Assembly: GCA_033032865.1 (NCBI GenBank)
Contig: JAWHQI010000004.1
Coordinates: forward strand, 26,580,001 to 26,644,000
DNA from: Dactylorhiza incarnata
Lineage: Eukaryota > Streptophyta > Magnoliopsida > Asparagales > Orchidaceae
Length of the DNA stretch: 64,000 bases
Reading direction: 5' to 3'
Shown here: positions 32,727-43,615 of the stretch, in pieces
Position numbering within the stretch: position 1 is the stretch's first letter
How the letters are laid out: every line of letters begins with the position of its first letter
The notes under the pieces: model-generated
What the model saw: the letters and a program-made list of their open reading frames with translations, nothing else
What the model was told of the DNA's origin: nothing
Database searches by the model: none
Translations under genes and position numbers: made by a program

Positions 32727-34028
32727 TGTTGGACATGTGTGTCACATCCCTTTGTTTGAGAATAAAAAATCTCATATTGTATTTGATATTGCTTGTAGTG
32801 TGTTTATAGTGTGCAGGAACTATAGGTGCATTACTCCACAGGTAGAAGGCAGCATGGAATCAAACTTTCTGAATGGAGCACTACCGCCAGCGCTAGCGGG
32901 TAACGCAGGCGCTAGCTCTAACGCCAGCGATAGCGCTAATGCCAGGCGCTAGCTCAAGATCATCTCAGCGGTTTTGTCTCAGCGGTTCCGTCTCAGCGGT
33001 TCCTTAACGCTACCGCCAACGCTAGTGATACCGCAGGCGCTATCTCGAGTTCGTTCACAGAGCCACGCTGCCGACGGTTTCGCAATCGCTCCACACGAAC
33101 GATACCGCAGGCGCTAAGTACTATCGCAGGCGCTAGCTCCAAGGTCTATAAATTGAAGCCAACTTCGATCATTTTAATCATCCATCCCAGAGAGGTTGCT
33201 TGTGCCACAATTCCAGTGCTGTTATGCTGCCGAAGATGGATCTCCCACAAAAAACTTAAGGAGAATTCTGGAGGAGGACTACGTCACGCTACATCCGAAG
33301 GACGATCGCTTCTACCTCGCTTATGCTACATCGATCCTTCATCCTCGACTTCAGAGATCTCATATAGGGAGTTTTATTATTGTTTTCCATTATTTCCATT
33401 CCATACTTTCTTTGTAACCGTTTAGTTAATTCGCCTTGAGTTGGCGACTAGGTCTGGGTTGGACTTAGGGGGAAATTCGCCTTGTATTGGCGACTAAGTC
33501 TAGGTGATTAGATCTAGAGGGTGCTCGAGGCCATATCCGGGGAAGGATTGGCTAGAGAGGCTTGAGGCCATATCCGGGGAAGGATAGGCTAAAGCCAACC
33601 GGTTCGAGGGGATACGAGTCGGTATAGAAAAGGAAAAGATATTTTCATTTGTACGCCTCCGATTTCTAGCGATATAGAAATAAAATTTATGTAAAAACCA
33701 TTTTTATATAAATACAATCATGTCTCTATTTGTGTTTACTTGATTTCTCTCTTTTGACGTTATCTCTAAAATATTGGTTACAAAGCTTTCAATTCAAATC
33801 ACTTTGTCTACATTGTTTGTCTTAATCTATTTCATCATATAACAATTTAGCACTTGTTTCTAAATCCTAAACTTGCAAATTATGGTATTTTCTTCCTTTA
33901 GCTAAATTGTTATTTTGTGTTCTAATATTACTTTAAACAATTTAGTAATTTCCATAAAATTATAAAAATATTTTTATTCTCTTATTCACCCCCCCCCCCC
34001 CCCCCTAAGGGCGCCGTAAGATCCAACA
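32727..34028 (+). repeat. 3' LTR of C
   Basis: 1302 bp, TGTTGGACA...GATCCAACA. It differs from the 5' LTR by scattered substitutions, an extra ~18-bp GCGCTA/ATCGCAGG unit near 33111-33140, and a shorter C run (17, 33989-34005). TATA box at 33147-33154. Confidence 0.92.
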
Positions 34029-34033
34029 GTTTC

Positions 34034-34207
34034 GGCCGGCACAGACCCGGACGCGTGGTTTTTCACCCAGTTGACGGGTTTTCCACGTTAAAAAAATTGT
34101 CTTGTTAGCTTTCTCTTTTTCTGTGATTGTTTGCGCGCTCAAATGCTCCCGGGCTAAGACGGTCCAATCTAGTCCGATCTACCAGAGCCTTGAGTGGACC
34201 CGCAACA
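34034..34207 (+). repeat. 5' LTR of D, last part (after insertion of C)
   Basis: It matches the last 174 bp of the D 3' LTR (to 38035), ending CGCAACA. Confidence 0.88.
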
Positions 34208-34210
34208 GTT

Positions 34211-34227
34211 TGGCGCCGTCTGTGGGA
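34211..34227 (+). promoter_or_regulatory. Primer binding site region of D
   Basis: TGGCGCCGTCTGTGGGAA three bases after the LTR, a leader sequence commonly seen after 5' LTRs of Tat/Retand-type plant gypsy elements. Confidence 0.65.
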
Positions 34228-34302
34228 ATCGAGTTCCCCCAAAGCTTGAAGAAGACTCTGAAGACAGTATCCGTTGCACAACGGTACTCGTGACTAGAGA
34301 TC

Positions 34303-35445
34303 ATGGCAGGAAAAGCCATCCGCACAAGTGAAGAATCAATCCCCGGGGGGCATGCTAATTTGGCTCCCCTCCACTCGCTTATCAGCAAACCCGAAGGAGA
34401 GCTCTCCAGTACGAATGCCTAAGAACGTGTGGCCCGTCCTGATAGAAGTCCAGAAACTCAATATCACCGCAACCGCCCTGAACTGACAGGCCATGAGCCT
34501 ACAGATGGGAGGCTCACACGTGAAGAAGTCTGTCACATAATTTTTGAAGAGCACGAACGAGCTACGCAGTGTGCTGCTTTGGCCCCTCTCCCTCTCCATT
34601 GCCGCTCACCATTTGTACCTGAGGTTCTGGCACATACAATCCCCCTTGTCTTCAAGCTCCCAAAGATTGAGACATACGACGGAGCGAGCAACCCATCGGA
34701 GCACGTCAGACACTTCGCGATCATGATGCAACTCTGTAATGCCACAGATTCACTGTTGTGCCAGGCATTCCCGACAACTTTGAAAGGACAGGCTCGCATC
34801 TGGTTCCTATCCTTGGGGGAGGGAGAAATCAGGGATTTCGCAGAGCTGACTCAATAATTCACAGACCAGTTCATCGCTAGCCGCCGGATAGTTAAAGATC
34901 CTTCCCACCTATCCGGGATCCGTCAAAGTGAAGGGGAAACCATTAAAGATTTCTTCCATCGTTTCACCGCTGAGGCACGACAAATTCCTGGAGCAAAACC
35001 AGAGCTCCTGCGAGGGTTTTTACTCGCAGGGCTCCGCCCTGGTGGCTTCCACTCTACATTAATACCGGAGACTGTACCCGGCTACCCCGATCTCGTTCAA
35101 CGGATCGACGCCCAGATCACTGCCGACGAAGCAATCGAAGCACATAAACAGCAGTTTGACAGAGGCATGAAAAGGCAAAGGGAACAAGAGGCTTCATCAG
35201 CCTTCGGGAGGATCACTGAACGTCACGTCAACCCACAACCTCGGCAGCGCCAGAGAAACATGCCCCTCAATACCTCCAGAACAAACATACTTTACGCAAT
35301 CCAAGATAAGGTGGCGCTTCATAGGCCTAAGTCGATCGCTCCAAACAAAGGAGACCAATCACAATACTGTGAGTTCCACCGCGGACGCGGGCATGACACG
35401 GAAGATTGCACAAAGCTAAAGAAGGAAATCGAACGTCTTATTTGA
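34303..35445 (+). pseudogene. gag of element D (Tat/Retand-like), two internal stops
   Basis: One frame of 380 codons from an ATG 95 bases after the LTR. The core (residues ~110-300) is a retrotransposon gag domain with Tyr-Asp-Gly-x3-Pro, Ala-Phe-Pro-x-Thr-Leu-Lys-Gly-x-Ala, Trp-Phe and Gly-Glu-x-x-x-Asp-Phe stretches typical of Tat-lineage elements. Near the C-terminus is a knuckle-like Cys-Glu-Phe-His...Gly-His-x-Thr-Glu-Asp-Cys, followed by a Lys/Glu segment. TAA stops at 34420 and 34855, and the terminal TGA (35443), each fit a C-to-T change from CAA or CGA; relatives usually continue a few codons further. No protease or pol follows. Confidence 0.82.
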
Positions 35446-35737
35446 CAAGGACTTCTGAAAAGATTCTCGTGAAGCAAAACCTTAAATCGGTGGACGACAC
35501 CTGGGCAAGCGAGAGATCGGTCGCCCGCTTGCCTGGAAAGACTGGGGGGCAACCCCTACAAGTAATCGCACTAGGAGAAAGCTCCCTCCCTGTTCACCAA
35601 GTTGTACTTGCACCTCCTCTCCTTCATGCCGGCTTTATCAGCATTCAATAAAGACGTGTGATTTAACTTCTACACGTGGTTCCTGCGAATTACTTTCTGA
35701 TTTCATTAACTTCATATGTTTCAGATAACATAGTTTC

Positions 35738-36123
35738 AATAGGTAAGGTTGCCAGACCTCCGCCTGCCATCGTCAGGGTCCTGCCCCCTTGACGATCGGT
35801 CCCTGCCAAGTACAATAGGTAAGGTCGCCAGACCTCCGCCTGCCATCGTCAGGGGCCTGCCCCCCTTGACGACCGGTCCCCGCCAAGTTACAATAAGTAA
35901 GGTCGTCAGACCTCCGCCTGCCATCGTCAAGGGCCTGCCCCCCTTGACGATCGGTCCCCGCCAAGTTACAATAGGTAAGGTCGCCAGACCTCCGCCTGCC
36001 ATCGTCAGGGGCCTGCCCCCTTGACGATCGGTCCATGCCAAGTTACAATAGGTAAGGTCGCCAGACCTCCGCCTGCCATCGTCAGGGTCCTGCCCCCCTT
36101 GATGACCGGCCAAGCAAAGTTAC
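35738..36123 (+). repeat. 78-bp tandem repeat, 5 units, in D internal region
   Basis: Units share GGTAAGGTCGCCAGACCTCC and CTTGACGATCGGTCC. It lies between gag and the 3' LTR and replaces pol. The minus strand is open through it, but only because the unit length is near a multiple of three. Confidence 0.88.
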
Positions 36124-36316
36124 AATGGGTCTGCCCTTCTACCCGCAGTAGGTTGCAGCGTCGCCATGGCCTGCCCCCTCGCACTCACAAACGGTTCGAA
36201 GCACCTCCTTCCATACCACGTTGCTGACTCCACCACAATCGCCACAACTATTTCGCACAAAAAGTCCCCGCACCTCTCTCGCCCCGGCTCTGAACTTCGG
36301 GGACTTGGGGGGCAAA

Positions 36317-38035
36317 TGATAGGGTTTCCTTGAAGGCGCTAACCGCACCCCATTCATGGGTGTGCAGTTATCCAAAGAAACCCCACTAGCCCCGTAACCA
36401 CCCAACATGTGGGTGCAAATAGTAAAATCCTTCAACATGAGGGTGCAAATAGTAAAATTATGCATCATGGGGTGCAAATAGTAAAATCCTCCAACATGGG
36501 GGTGCAAATAGTAAATTCCTCCATCATGGAGTACAAATAGTAAAATCCCAACTAACATGGGGGTGCAAATAGTAAAATCATTCAATATGGTCTGCGTATA
36601 GCAAATAATATGGTTATGGTGTGCGCATAACCATATCCGTGATACGAATACATATCACCGCAAAACTATACAAATTGGTGTGCGCGTAGCTATATTCATG
36701 ATAAGTGTGCGTATAACACATAAATTGGTTATGGTGTGCGGGTAGCCGCATAACCACCATAACATCCCTAACCACCCATTTAATTACGAAAGTGTCACCC
36801 TCAAAAACTATAAATAGAACCCCAAGGCTTCTCTTTTTTCCATCTTCTCCTCCTCCATCTCTCCCCTCTTTTGAGACTTTCTCTCTCTCCAACCGGGAAA
36901 ATCCTCCTACGGATTTTCTCTCTCCTCCTTCTTCCTTGCGCGCTCACAAGCGCGCGTCCTCCTTGCTCGCTCATAAGCGCGCGTCCTCCTTGCGCGCTCA
37001 CAAGCGCGACTCCTCCTTGCGCGCTCACCAGCGTGCGTCCTCCTTGCGCGCTCACCAGCGTGCGTCCTCCTTGCGCGCTCACAAGCGGGCCTCCTCCTTG
37101 CGTGCTCACAAGCGCGCCTCCTCCTTGCGCGCTCACAAGCGCGCCTCCGTGCGCTCCGCTCTCAAGACCGCTCCAAGCGCGCCTCCGTGCGCTCCGCTCT
37201 CAAGACCGCTCCAAGCGCGCCTCCGTGCGCTCCGCTCTCAAGACCGCTCCAAGCGCGCCTCCGCGCCCTCCGCTCTCAAGACCGCTCCAAGCGCGCATCC
37301 GCGCGCTCCGCTCTCAAGACCGCTCCAAGCGCGCCTCCGTGCGCTCCGCTCTGAAGACTGTTCCAAGCGCGCCACCGTGCGCTCCGCTCTCAAGACCACT
37401 CCAACCGCGCCTCCGCGCGCTCCGCTCTCAAAACCGCTCCAAGCGCGCCTCCGTGCGCTCCGCTCTGAAGACTGCTCCAAGAGCGCCTCTGCGCTCTCCG
37501 CTCTCAAGACCGTCCAAGCATAACCCCTCGTACTCAGCAACAAATACTCCGCGCACACAAGAACAAACGCTCCAGCCTCCAGCAAGAACAGCACTCCAAA
37601 CTCCTCTCGCGCAGCAGGAGACAACCGACAGAGACAAAGACGCACAGAGCACATCGATCCAACCTTCAAGCTGTAGTCAAAACCTCTAGAGCGCTTAGAG
37701 CGCAGCATCCCCTTCTGCATCAGACAAAAGTCTTAGCTCCAGGAGCGGTGGCTTGTCACCCTCCGAGTATCACTCTCTCAACAATTGTAACAAGAGGCGG
37801 CCTGTCGCCCTCGAGTTCTTTAAAGTAGCTTTGTACAACAACCAGCAAATAATGGAGGTTTCGGCCGACACAGACCCGGCCGCGTGGTTTTTCACCCAGT
37901 TGACGGGTTTTCCACGTTAAAAAAATTGTTTGTTAGCTTTCTCTTTTTCTGTGATTGTTTGCGCGCTCAAACGCTCCCGGGCTAAGACGGTCCAATCTAG
38001 TCCGATCTACCGGAGCCTTAAGTGGACCCGCAACA
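36317..38035 (+). repeat. 3' LTR of D
   Basis: 1719 bp. Has 6 of the 30-mer (36404-36583), 8 of the 27-mer (36933-37148) and about 10 of the 38-mer (37149 to about 37520). TATA box at 36809-36816. The uninterrupted target of copia C is visible at 37857-37862. Confidence 0.9.
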
Positions 38036-39351
38036 AGTCTGATTTCCTTTTCGCGTCTCTACCCTTTTCGCAGACAATCAAGGAAGACGAACGGCCGTAG
38101 GAAATCATCGTCTCCCGTGTTCCATTTTTCAAGTTTTCAGTCTTCTCGAGCGCACACAGTCGGACGTTTTCCATTTTCCAATTTCTCTCTCCAAAAAGTT
38201 TTTTTTTCTCTGCAACTCACCTCCCCCGTTCACCATTTTCTCTCTCGAAAAGGTTTTTGATTTTCTAGGCAACTCAACTCCAACTCAACTACAATTTTGC
38301 AGTTTTCAAGTAACGACAAGTATTTTGGCACTTTCATTAGTTCTTTGGCTATTGCCAACTCCAGATTCCAATTCTTTGGCAATCATGCCCCTCTTATTTG
38401 CTTAACGATGAAACTAGAGAATACTGCATTGCACATTATAGAAAATAATGACAGCTCCAGTTTCCAGTGTTTCTGAGAGAAGAAGATGGCCGGAGAAGGA
38501 ATGTAGTACGATTTTGATGCAGAAATACCCGGAGCTCCGTTTGATTCAGGCCAACGACATCTCTTGTTCTCTTGAAGCCGGAGAAGATGTCGAAAAGTAT
38601 GGAGTCCTCAGAACTGGCCCCTTGAGTTTAAAGTCCGAACTCTCTCTCCCTGATTCGATAAGGAGGAGGGTTTGAAGAAGGACGAAGATGCAAATGATCA
38701 ATTTTTGCTCAAACTTTTTTATTTGTGGATAACATTTTTGTTTGCAAATATCTAATTTTAAAATTAATGATCTGCAGTTATCAAATAGTTATAAATAGTA
38801 AAAAATACGCAATTTTTTTTATTAAGAATATCAGACACCAGATCATTAATGCATGATGCAACGCTGGCTTATTTTACTATAAAAATATAATCACTGTCGA
38901 GAAATGTTCCGTTAGAGCGGTCATATGGAGATAAATGTAGAGAGAGTTTTACATATGATTAGTCTAGGGGGAAATTGTGCGGTGAGATATTATTTGTCGG
39001 ACTTGCTATCAGTAACATTTACTTCGTTTGGGGGGACTTATTTTCATCGGTCAAGATGTTACGACCGCATGAATCGGACCTTAATTAAAGCCCGGTTCAT
39101 GCGGTCGTAACCGCTTGACCGGTGAAAATAAGTCTCCCAAACGGAGCCTTAGAAAAAAATATAAAGTGCGATTACTGGCTGATTATATTTTTACAATAAT
39201 CATTTTATACATAAATAGAATTTGTATCAAATTATTAATTAATAATATGTAAAAATTTTATATAAAAAATATTATTATTTTTTTCTGTCTTTGGGAGAGC
39301 TCTCTTTCAACGCTGGAGGTATCTGTCCTTTTTGTGCTGGAGGAAGTGCAT
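38036..39351. other. Unrecognised sequence right of D; one small ORF and a fold-back
   Basis: No LTR or pol signature. A CT-rich stretch with TTTCTCTCTCC words (38140-38270) looks leader-like. A 75-codon ORF (38448-38675, plus) begins MTAPVSSVSERRRWPEKE; I do not recognise it, and its charged composition is compatible with a host-gene exon or with chance. From 38690 to 39015 the DNA is AT-rich with nothing evident. If D is inserted in a host locus, this and 17131-18574 are its two sides. Confidence 0.3.
39025..39143. repeat. Fold-back (MITE-like) palindrome, 119 bp
   Basis: Two arms of about 55-59 bases pair almost throughout (CGTTTGGG...TTAA / TTAA...CCCAAACG, centre about 39084), with scattered mismatches in the arms. 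The right side continues GGAGCC, as in many MITE termini. No ORF. No clear target duplication could be set. Confidence 0.75.
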
Positions 39352-39971
39352 TGTTAGGGAGTGGCGCTTACTATCTTAAAATCCAGAGTGTTAGGAAAGG
39401 CGCTACCAACTACTTTATTATTATCAAGCAGGACCGGTAAAATTGTTCTCATGGCTCCCTCGCACTAAACCGTGCCCAGAACTCCCATGTACTCATGCCC
39501 GAAGCCAACCCGACTGCCTTGCACTAAAACGTACAATGAAGTTCCCATGCACCCATGCCAGGAGCCAACCCGGGTGCGCCCGGGAAGCACCCCATCCAAC
39601 ACCTGGATGGCGGGCCACACCCAACAAACTCCCACTGGAACACCATCCAGGGGGATCGAACCCATGACCTCTCCCCCGCCTCCGATACCACTGTTAGGGA
39701 GTGACGCTTACCAATTATCCCAAAACCCCGGAGTGTTAGGAAATGCGCTATCAACTCTTTTATTATTATCAAGCAGGACCGGTCAAATTATTCTCATGGC
39801 TCCATCGCACTAAACCGTGCCCAGAACTCCCCTGTACTCATGCCCGAAGTCAACCCGGCTCCCTTGCACTAAACCGTACCATGAAGTTCCTCTGCACCCA
39901 TGCCAGGAGCAAACCCGGGTGCACCCGGAAAACACCCCATCCAACACCTGGATGGCGGGCCACACCCAACA
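39352..39971 (-). mobile_element. TRIM (terminal-repeat retrotransposon in miniature), complete
   Basis: 620 bp: direct repeats 39352-39626 (275 bp) and 39692-39971 (280 bp) flank a 65-bp interior. Both sides carry GTGCAT (39346-39351 and 39972-39977). On the minus strand the interior starts with TGGTATCGGAGGC next to the LTR, close to the initiator-Met primer site, and ends with a short purine stretch (AGTGGGAG). On the minus strand the LTR reads TGTTGGGTG...CCCTAACA. It encodes nothing. Confidence 0.88.
39627..39691 (-). promoter_or_regulatory. TRIM interior: primer site and B-box-like word
   Basis: The primer site is at 39690-39676 (minus). Next comes GGTTCGATCCC, which matches the consensus of a pol III B box. 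Confidence 0.5.
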
Positions 39972-39977
39972 GTGCAT

Positions 39978-40271
39978 AGCCTTGAACATCTAGAGGAACA
40001 TCGACAAACATTCCATGTGATCAAAGCTTTCTTAATTTGGGAATAACAAACTTTGGTGATTACCAATTTTATATTAAAGGTTGATTATTGTTGGGTGTGG
40101 TTCCCATCTGATGTGGAGAAAAACACAGAGCTTGCTTGTCACGAGCTTGTGATTTTAATTTTTAAGAAATCTTATGTAAGATTTCTTCTCTTGCTAAGTC
40201 AAAGAAGATGACGGTCGGATTACTTATGCGATTTTAATTTCCCGTGCCCCGCGCATAGTACCCGCCCCGGT
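39978..40271. other. Short unrecognised interval with a 24-bp perfect palindrome
   Basis: No gene or element end found. At 40164-40187 there is a perfect inverted repeat, AAGAAATCTTA/TAAGATTTCTT, with a 2-nt centre. Confidence 0.5.
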
Positions 40272-40724
40272 TGTAACACTCCTGAATTTTCTATAATTGT
40301 TTTAATTTTGTTAATGACATAATATCGTTGTAAGGGCGCTACGTTTGCGCGGTGTTTACCAGTGCACTATAATTCATGTGATTTTGCGTCTGTCGGTAAA
40401 TTTGATAGTGTTTTGAACTTACCGGAATTTAGATTTTAGACCTTAGAAAATTTAATTAATTTTAAGAAATCTATTTATATATATTTAAATCAAATTATAT
40501 ATATTTAAATACTATATACAAGAAGTTGCCTTTGGTGCAACATTCAAAATTGCCAAATATAGCCTCACTCTTTTACTACAATGACTTTAACATATATTAT
40601 GAAAAAAAATCATAATATAATGACTATTTTTGTAATTACATAATATCCCTATAATAAAAATAATGTTGAAAATTGTTGAAAATGTCGAAAATATTGGAAT
40701 GGAAGTTTGTGGAAGTTGGCGGTC

Positions 40725-40755
<31 letters not shown>

Positions 40756-41914
40756 AGGTCGCGCGGTCTGGCAAACCACGCGGATTTGCGATCACCCTCT
40801 GCGGTCTGATCTCTTTTTCTAGCCGTAGGTCTACTCGGCGTGACCGCTGTTTTTCTGTCCAAGGTTGCAGAGGTGAGGCCGCGCGGTCTAGTTCGTGAGA
40901 CCGCGTGGCGGGCCGTTCTCTGTTCTGTGCGGTCTGGTTCATTGTGACCGCACAAGGTTGTGTTCTGGATCAGGCAGTCCGGCCTGGTGGCTGTCCGGGT
41001 TTCTTGATGGTGCGCGCGGACTAAGTTATTCTTAGTCGCGCGGTCTCCGGTTTGTGTTCGCATAGCTGGTCCTTCGGTGACCTGCTGGTATATGCGATCA
41101 CTGATGTTTTGATTGGCTTGGCGGGCTGTTGCCCTAGTCGGCCTGGTGTGTTCGCGGTCTCTGGAGGAGGTCGTGCGGCGAACACAGGTGGTGAACGTCA
41201 TGACCGGGCGAGTTATCATGATCGCGCAGCTTTCTGTTGAAGTCGACGAGCTCACGGCGCAGAGCGGTCTTGCTGACCGCGCGGGTTTACCGGTCTTGGT
41301 CACGCGGTCAGATGGCAGTGACTCTATCTCATAGGGTGGTGACTGGATCAGGTCGCACGCCTATAAATAGGAGTCACTGTAGCAGCAAAATTATCGCACC
41401 AAGTGTAAGCTGAGCTCGCGTATTATTCTAGCGGTCTCTTTTTTGTGACCGGCCGGTTCGCTGATCAAACTTGTCTTGTGCAGCTTCTGCGGATTGTGCG
41501 GGCAGCAGCGGTCACCTCTTCTTCTGAAGGTGTTCGGGCGGTCTCGCGGCTTGCAGTTCGGGTTGCTGGAGTTCGGGAGGATCAGTGGCAGATCGCGGGG
41601 TTCTCAGTTGGTGTCGTTCAAGTCGTAGGCAGGCAGTTCGGGCGGTCTCATTTCCTAGTCGCGCGAACTCGCAGGTCGGGCGGTCAGACGGTCTCAGGAA
41701 ATCAGACCGCTGGTTATCTTTCAGCATTGTATTTTTCTCATGTTTTTTGTGTACTGGCGAAATCATGTCTCATCATGTATACCTCACTTTGTAATGAAGA
41801 TTTCTGCTTGCATCAATAAAGATTGAAGTTGTTTTTCACGTGCTTCTGGTTGTTGGCTTGAACCTTGAATTATACTATTCCTGCTCACTCCTAGATCTTC
41901 GAAAAATTTTCACA
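40272..41914 (+). repeat. 5' LTR of K (left end tentative)
   Basis: Ends TTTTCACA next to the primer site. The left end, TGTAACACTCC, is chosen by the TG...CA rule. It contains a run of 29 G (40727-40755), many CGCGGTCT/AGACCGCG units (for example 40882-40905, 8-bp stem) and a TATA box at 41362-41369. Confidence 0.6.
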
Positions 41915-41926
41915 TGGTATCAGACC
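41915..41926 (+). promoter_or_regulatory. Primer binding site of K
   Basis: TGGTATCAGACC, the initiator-Met type used by copia elements, directly after the LTR. Confidence 0.75.
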
Positions 41927-42002
41927 GAGGTTGGAGTGGATAGAGCAGTGAATAACTCAAAGTTGCCATCGCCTTTGTGAAGAAGGAACCAGTGGTAGAG
42001 TC

Positions 42003-42078
42003 ATGGAAGCAAGAGGTCTTGGAATTGAGATGCTCAACTCGACTAACTTCAAAAAGTGGAAGTCGTGTATGCAGAGTT
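42003..42078 (+). pseudogene. gag start of copia K, truncated
   Basis: 25 codons from an ATG at 42003, with the Glu-Met-Leu-Asn-Ser-Thr-Asn-Phe-Lys-Lys-Trp-Lys motif of copia gag N-termini. The frame is cut by the end of element J. Confidence 0.75.
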
Positions 42079-43424
42079 TGAAAGTGCACAGTTAACCTCA
42101 CTAGAATTCTCTAGAGGGGGTGGGGGGGGGGGGTGAATAGAGATTAAAAATACTTTGTGCAATTATATATATGTGTAATAATCAGAGATTTAAACTTCCC
42201 GCACACCAACAAGAATTAAGCAAGTAAAGAAGAAAAATAATAAGTAGAAAATCACAGCACAACACAAGGAAATATAGTGGTTCTCCAAACTTTGGGTAGT
42301 CCACTCTTCTACCCCCTTTGGTAGGAATTCACTAACTTGCACTGAGTCTTTTGATAAGGAGACTCTTAGAACCAGACTGAGTCTTTTGATAAGGAGACTC
42401 TTAGAACCACTACAACTGAATTTTTTGAAGAGAGATTCTCAAAACTCTTTTACAAGGTTTGAAAATGAAGTAAGAATGAGAATAAGAGGTAGAACAAGTA
42501 GAAGAACAGAAAACAATATATGTAAGAAAGAATCTTCTTCCTAGCAAGAAGATTAGAAGCACAAGTATAGTGAATAGGATCTCTCTTCTATAGTGAGAAG
42601 GAGATTGTAAGCTTTTCTCTCTTTTGTGAGAGCTTTCAGAATTTGCAGCAGATGGACTTCAGAAGAAGGAGAAGATGAAGGCTTTTTCTTTTGCTGTAGC
42701 ACACTATCTCTTTTCTCAACTTTCTCACTCTTCACTTGGGAGATCTTCCTCTTTTTCAAATGTATATGGTGGATCACTAGTTCTCATTCTCTGCCGACCT
42801 CCTTCTTATTTATAGCTCTATTTAAAATATATTGCTAAAGGAGAATAATCAATTAACAGACAGAGAATTAGAATGAGATAAGAGTTTCCATAATTAATAT
42901 TTCTGTAGAAGGAAAGAAATTCATTCTGATTTCAAATAATATCCATAATAATCATAATCAAATTAGCCAAGAATCAAATAGAAGGAAAGACTGATTCAGA
43001 ACGGCTATAAAAGAATAATATAATTCCATATAAATCAGATCTACAGAAAGAAGGAAAGAGATCTGGCGTGTTTTTGAATTACTTATAGATATCGACATGC
43101 GTCGATTACTATTCAACATAAACGTCGATTTCATCCTGGCTGGACGTCGAGAGGAGAATAAGGATGGTGCGTCGACTAAGATGCGTCGACTTTATCACAT
43201 GCGTCGACTTTATCACATGCGTCGACTAGAAGTCAGAGGTACGTCGACTAAGATTACGTCGAATTCTTCTTAGAGTTACTTTGACTCATTCTGAGAGAAA
43301 CGTCGACTATATTTCGACGTTGCGTCGAATACTATTCGACGCATATTTACTTATACTAACTTTTCATTCTTAGAAGTTATATTCTACTCAATTCTAGGGG
43401 TTAAGATAAATCATTTCCCCAACA
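42079..43424 (-). repeat. 3' LTR of J
   Basis: 1346 bp; minus strand TGTTGGGG...TTTCA. GCGTCGA/TCGACGC-type units at 43090-43350, TATA box at 42814-42807, and a G-rich run near 42117-42133 that corresponds to the C run of A. Closest relative in the window is the LTR of A. Confidence 0.9.
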
Positions 43425-43615
43425 ATCTCCCACTATTTGTCTTAACCCTATTTAGAGAGAAATTGTATCAGCTTTTAATCAACATAGCAATTCATTTATA
43501 TAGAGAAGAAATATGCTAAACAATCAGAAGAAATCATATAACAAGTAATTGTCTTTCACAAGATTTAAACTAGAAACTTCTTGTTGTACATGAAATTGAC
43601 AAAGGCAGAATCAAG

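Larger units (their letters stand above)
20506..34028 (+). mobile_element. Element C: complete gag-only copia retrotransposon with nested insertion
   Basis: LTRs 20506-21798 and 32727-34028, flanked by a perfect 5-bp target duplication GTTTC (20501-20505 and 34029-34033). The uninterrupted target is seen in the 3' LTR of D near 37857-37862. The LTR ends are inverted TGTTGGA/TCCAACA, except that base 2 of the 5' LTR is mutated to T. It has an initiator-Met-type primer site, one gag-like ORF, and no protease, integrase or RT. Element M (25686-30885) is nested inside, leaving about 8.3 kb of C itself. Confidence 0.92.
18575..38035 (+). mobile_element. Element D: gag-only gypsy element (Tat/Retand-like), split by copia C
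   Basis: Two LTRs (18575-20505 plus 34034-34207; and 36317-38035) bracket a short internal region with a gag pseudogene and a 78-bp tandem repeat. The LTRs start TGATAGGG and end CGCAACA. A purine tract (GGGGGGCAAA) precedes the 3' LTR. The flanks AGGCC and AGTCT match at three of five bases, so the target duplication is unproven. Protease, RT and integrase are absent, so the element is non-autonomous. Confidence 0.85.
40272..42078 (+). mobile_element. Copia element K, 5' LTR and start of gag
   Basis: A probable 5' LTR (about 40272-41914) is followed by a primer site and a gag start, then broken by insertion of J at 42079. The remainder would lie right of J, beyond the window. Confidence 0.7.

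Noticed and set aside
35736..36113. Minus-strand ORF of 125 codons with internal peptide repeats
   Set aside because: Created by the 78-bp tandem repeat in the interior of D.
36792..37720. The same ORF set in the 3' LTR of D
   Set aside because: Same explanation; lengths change with repeat number.
40587..41303. Minus-strand ORF of 238 codons in the LTR of K
   Set aside because: Lies across a G29 run and a CpG-rich palindromic array; composition-driven.
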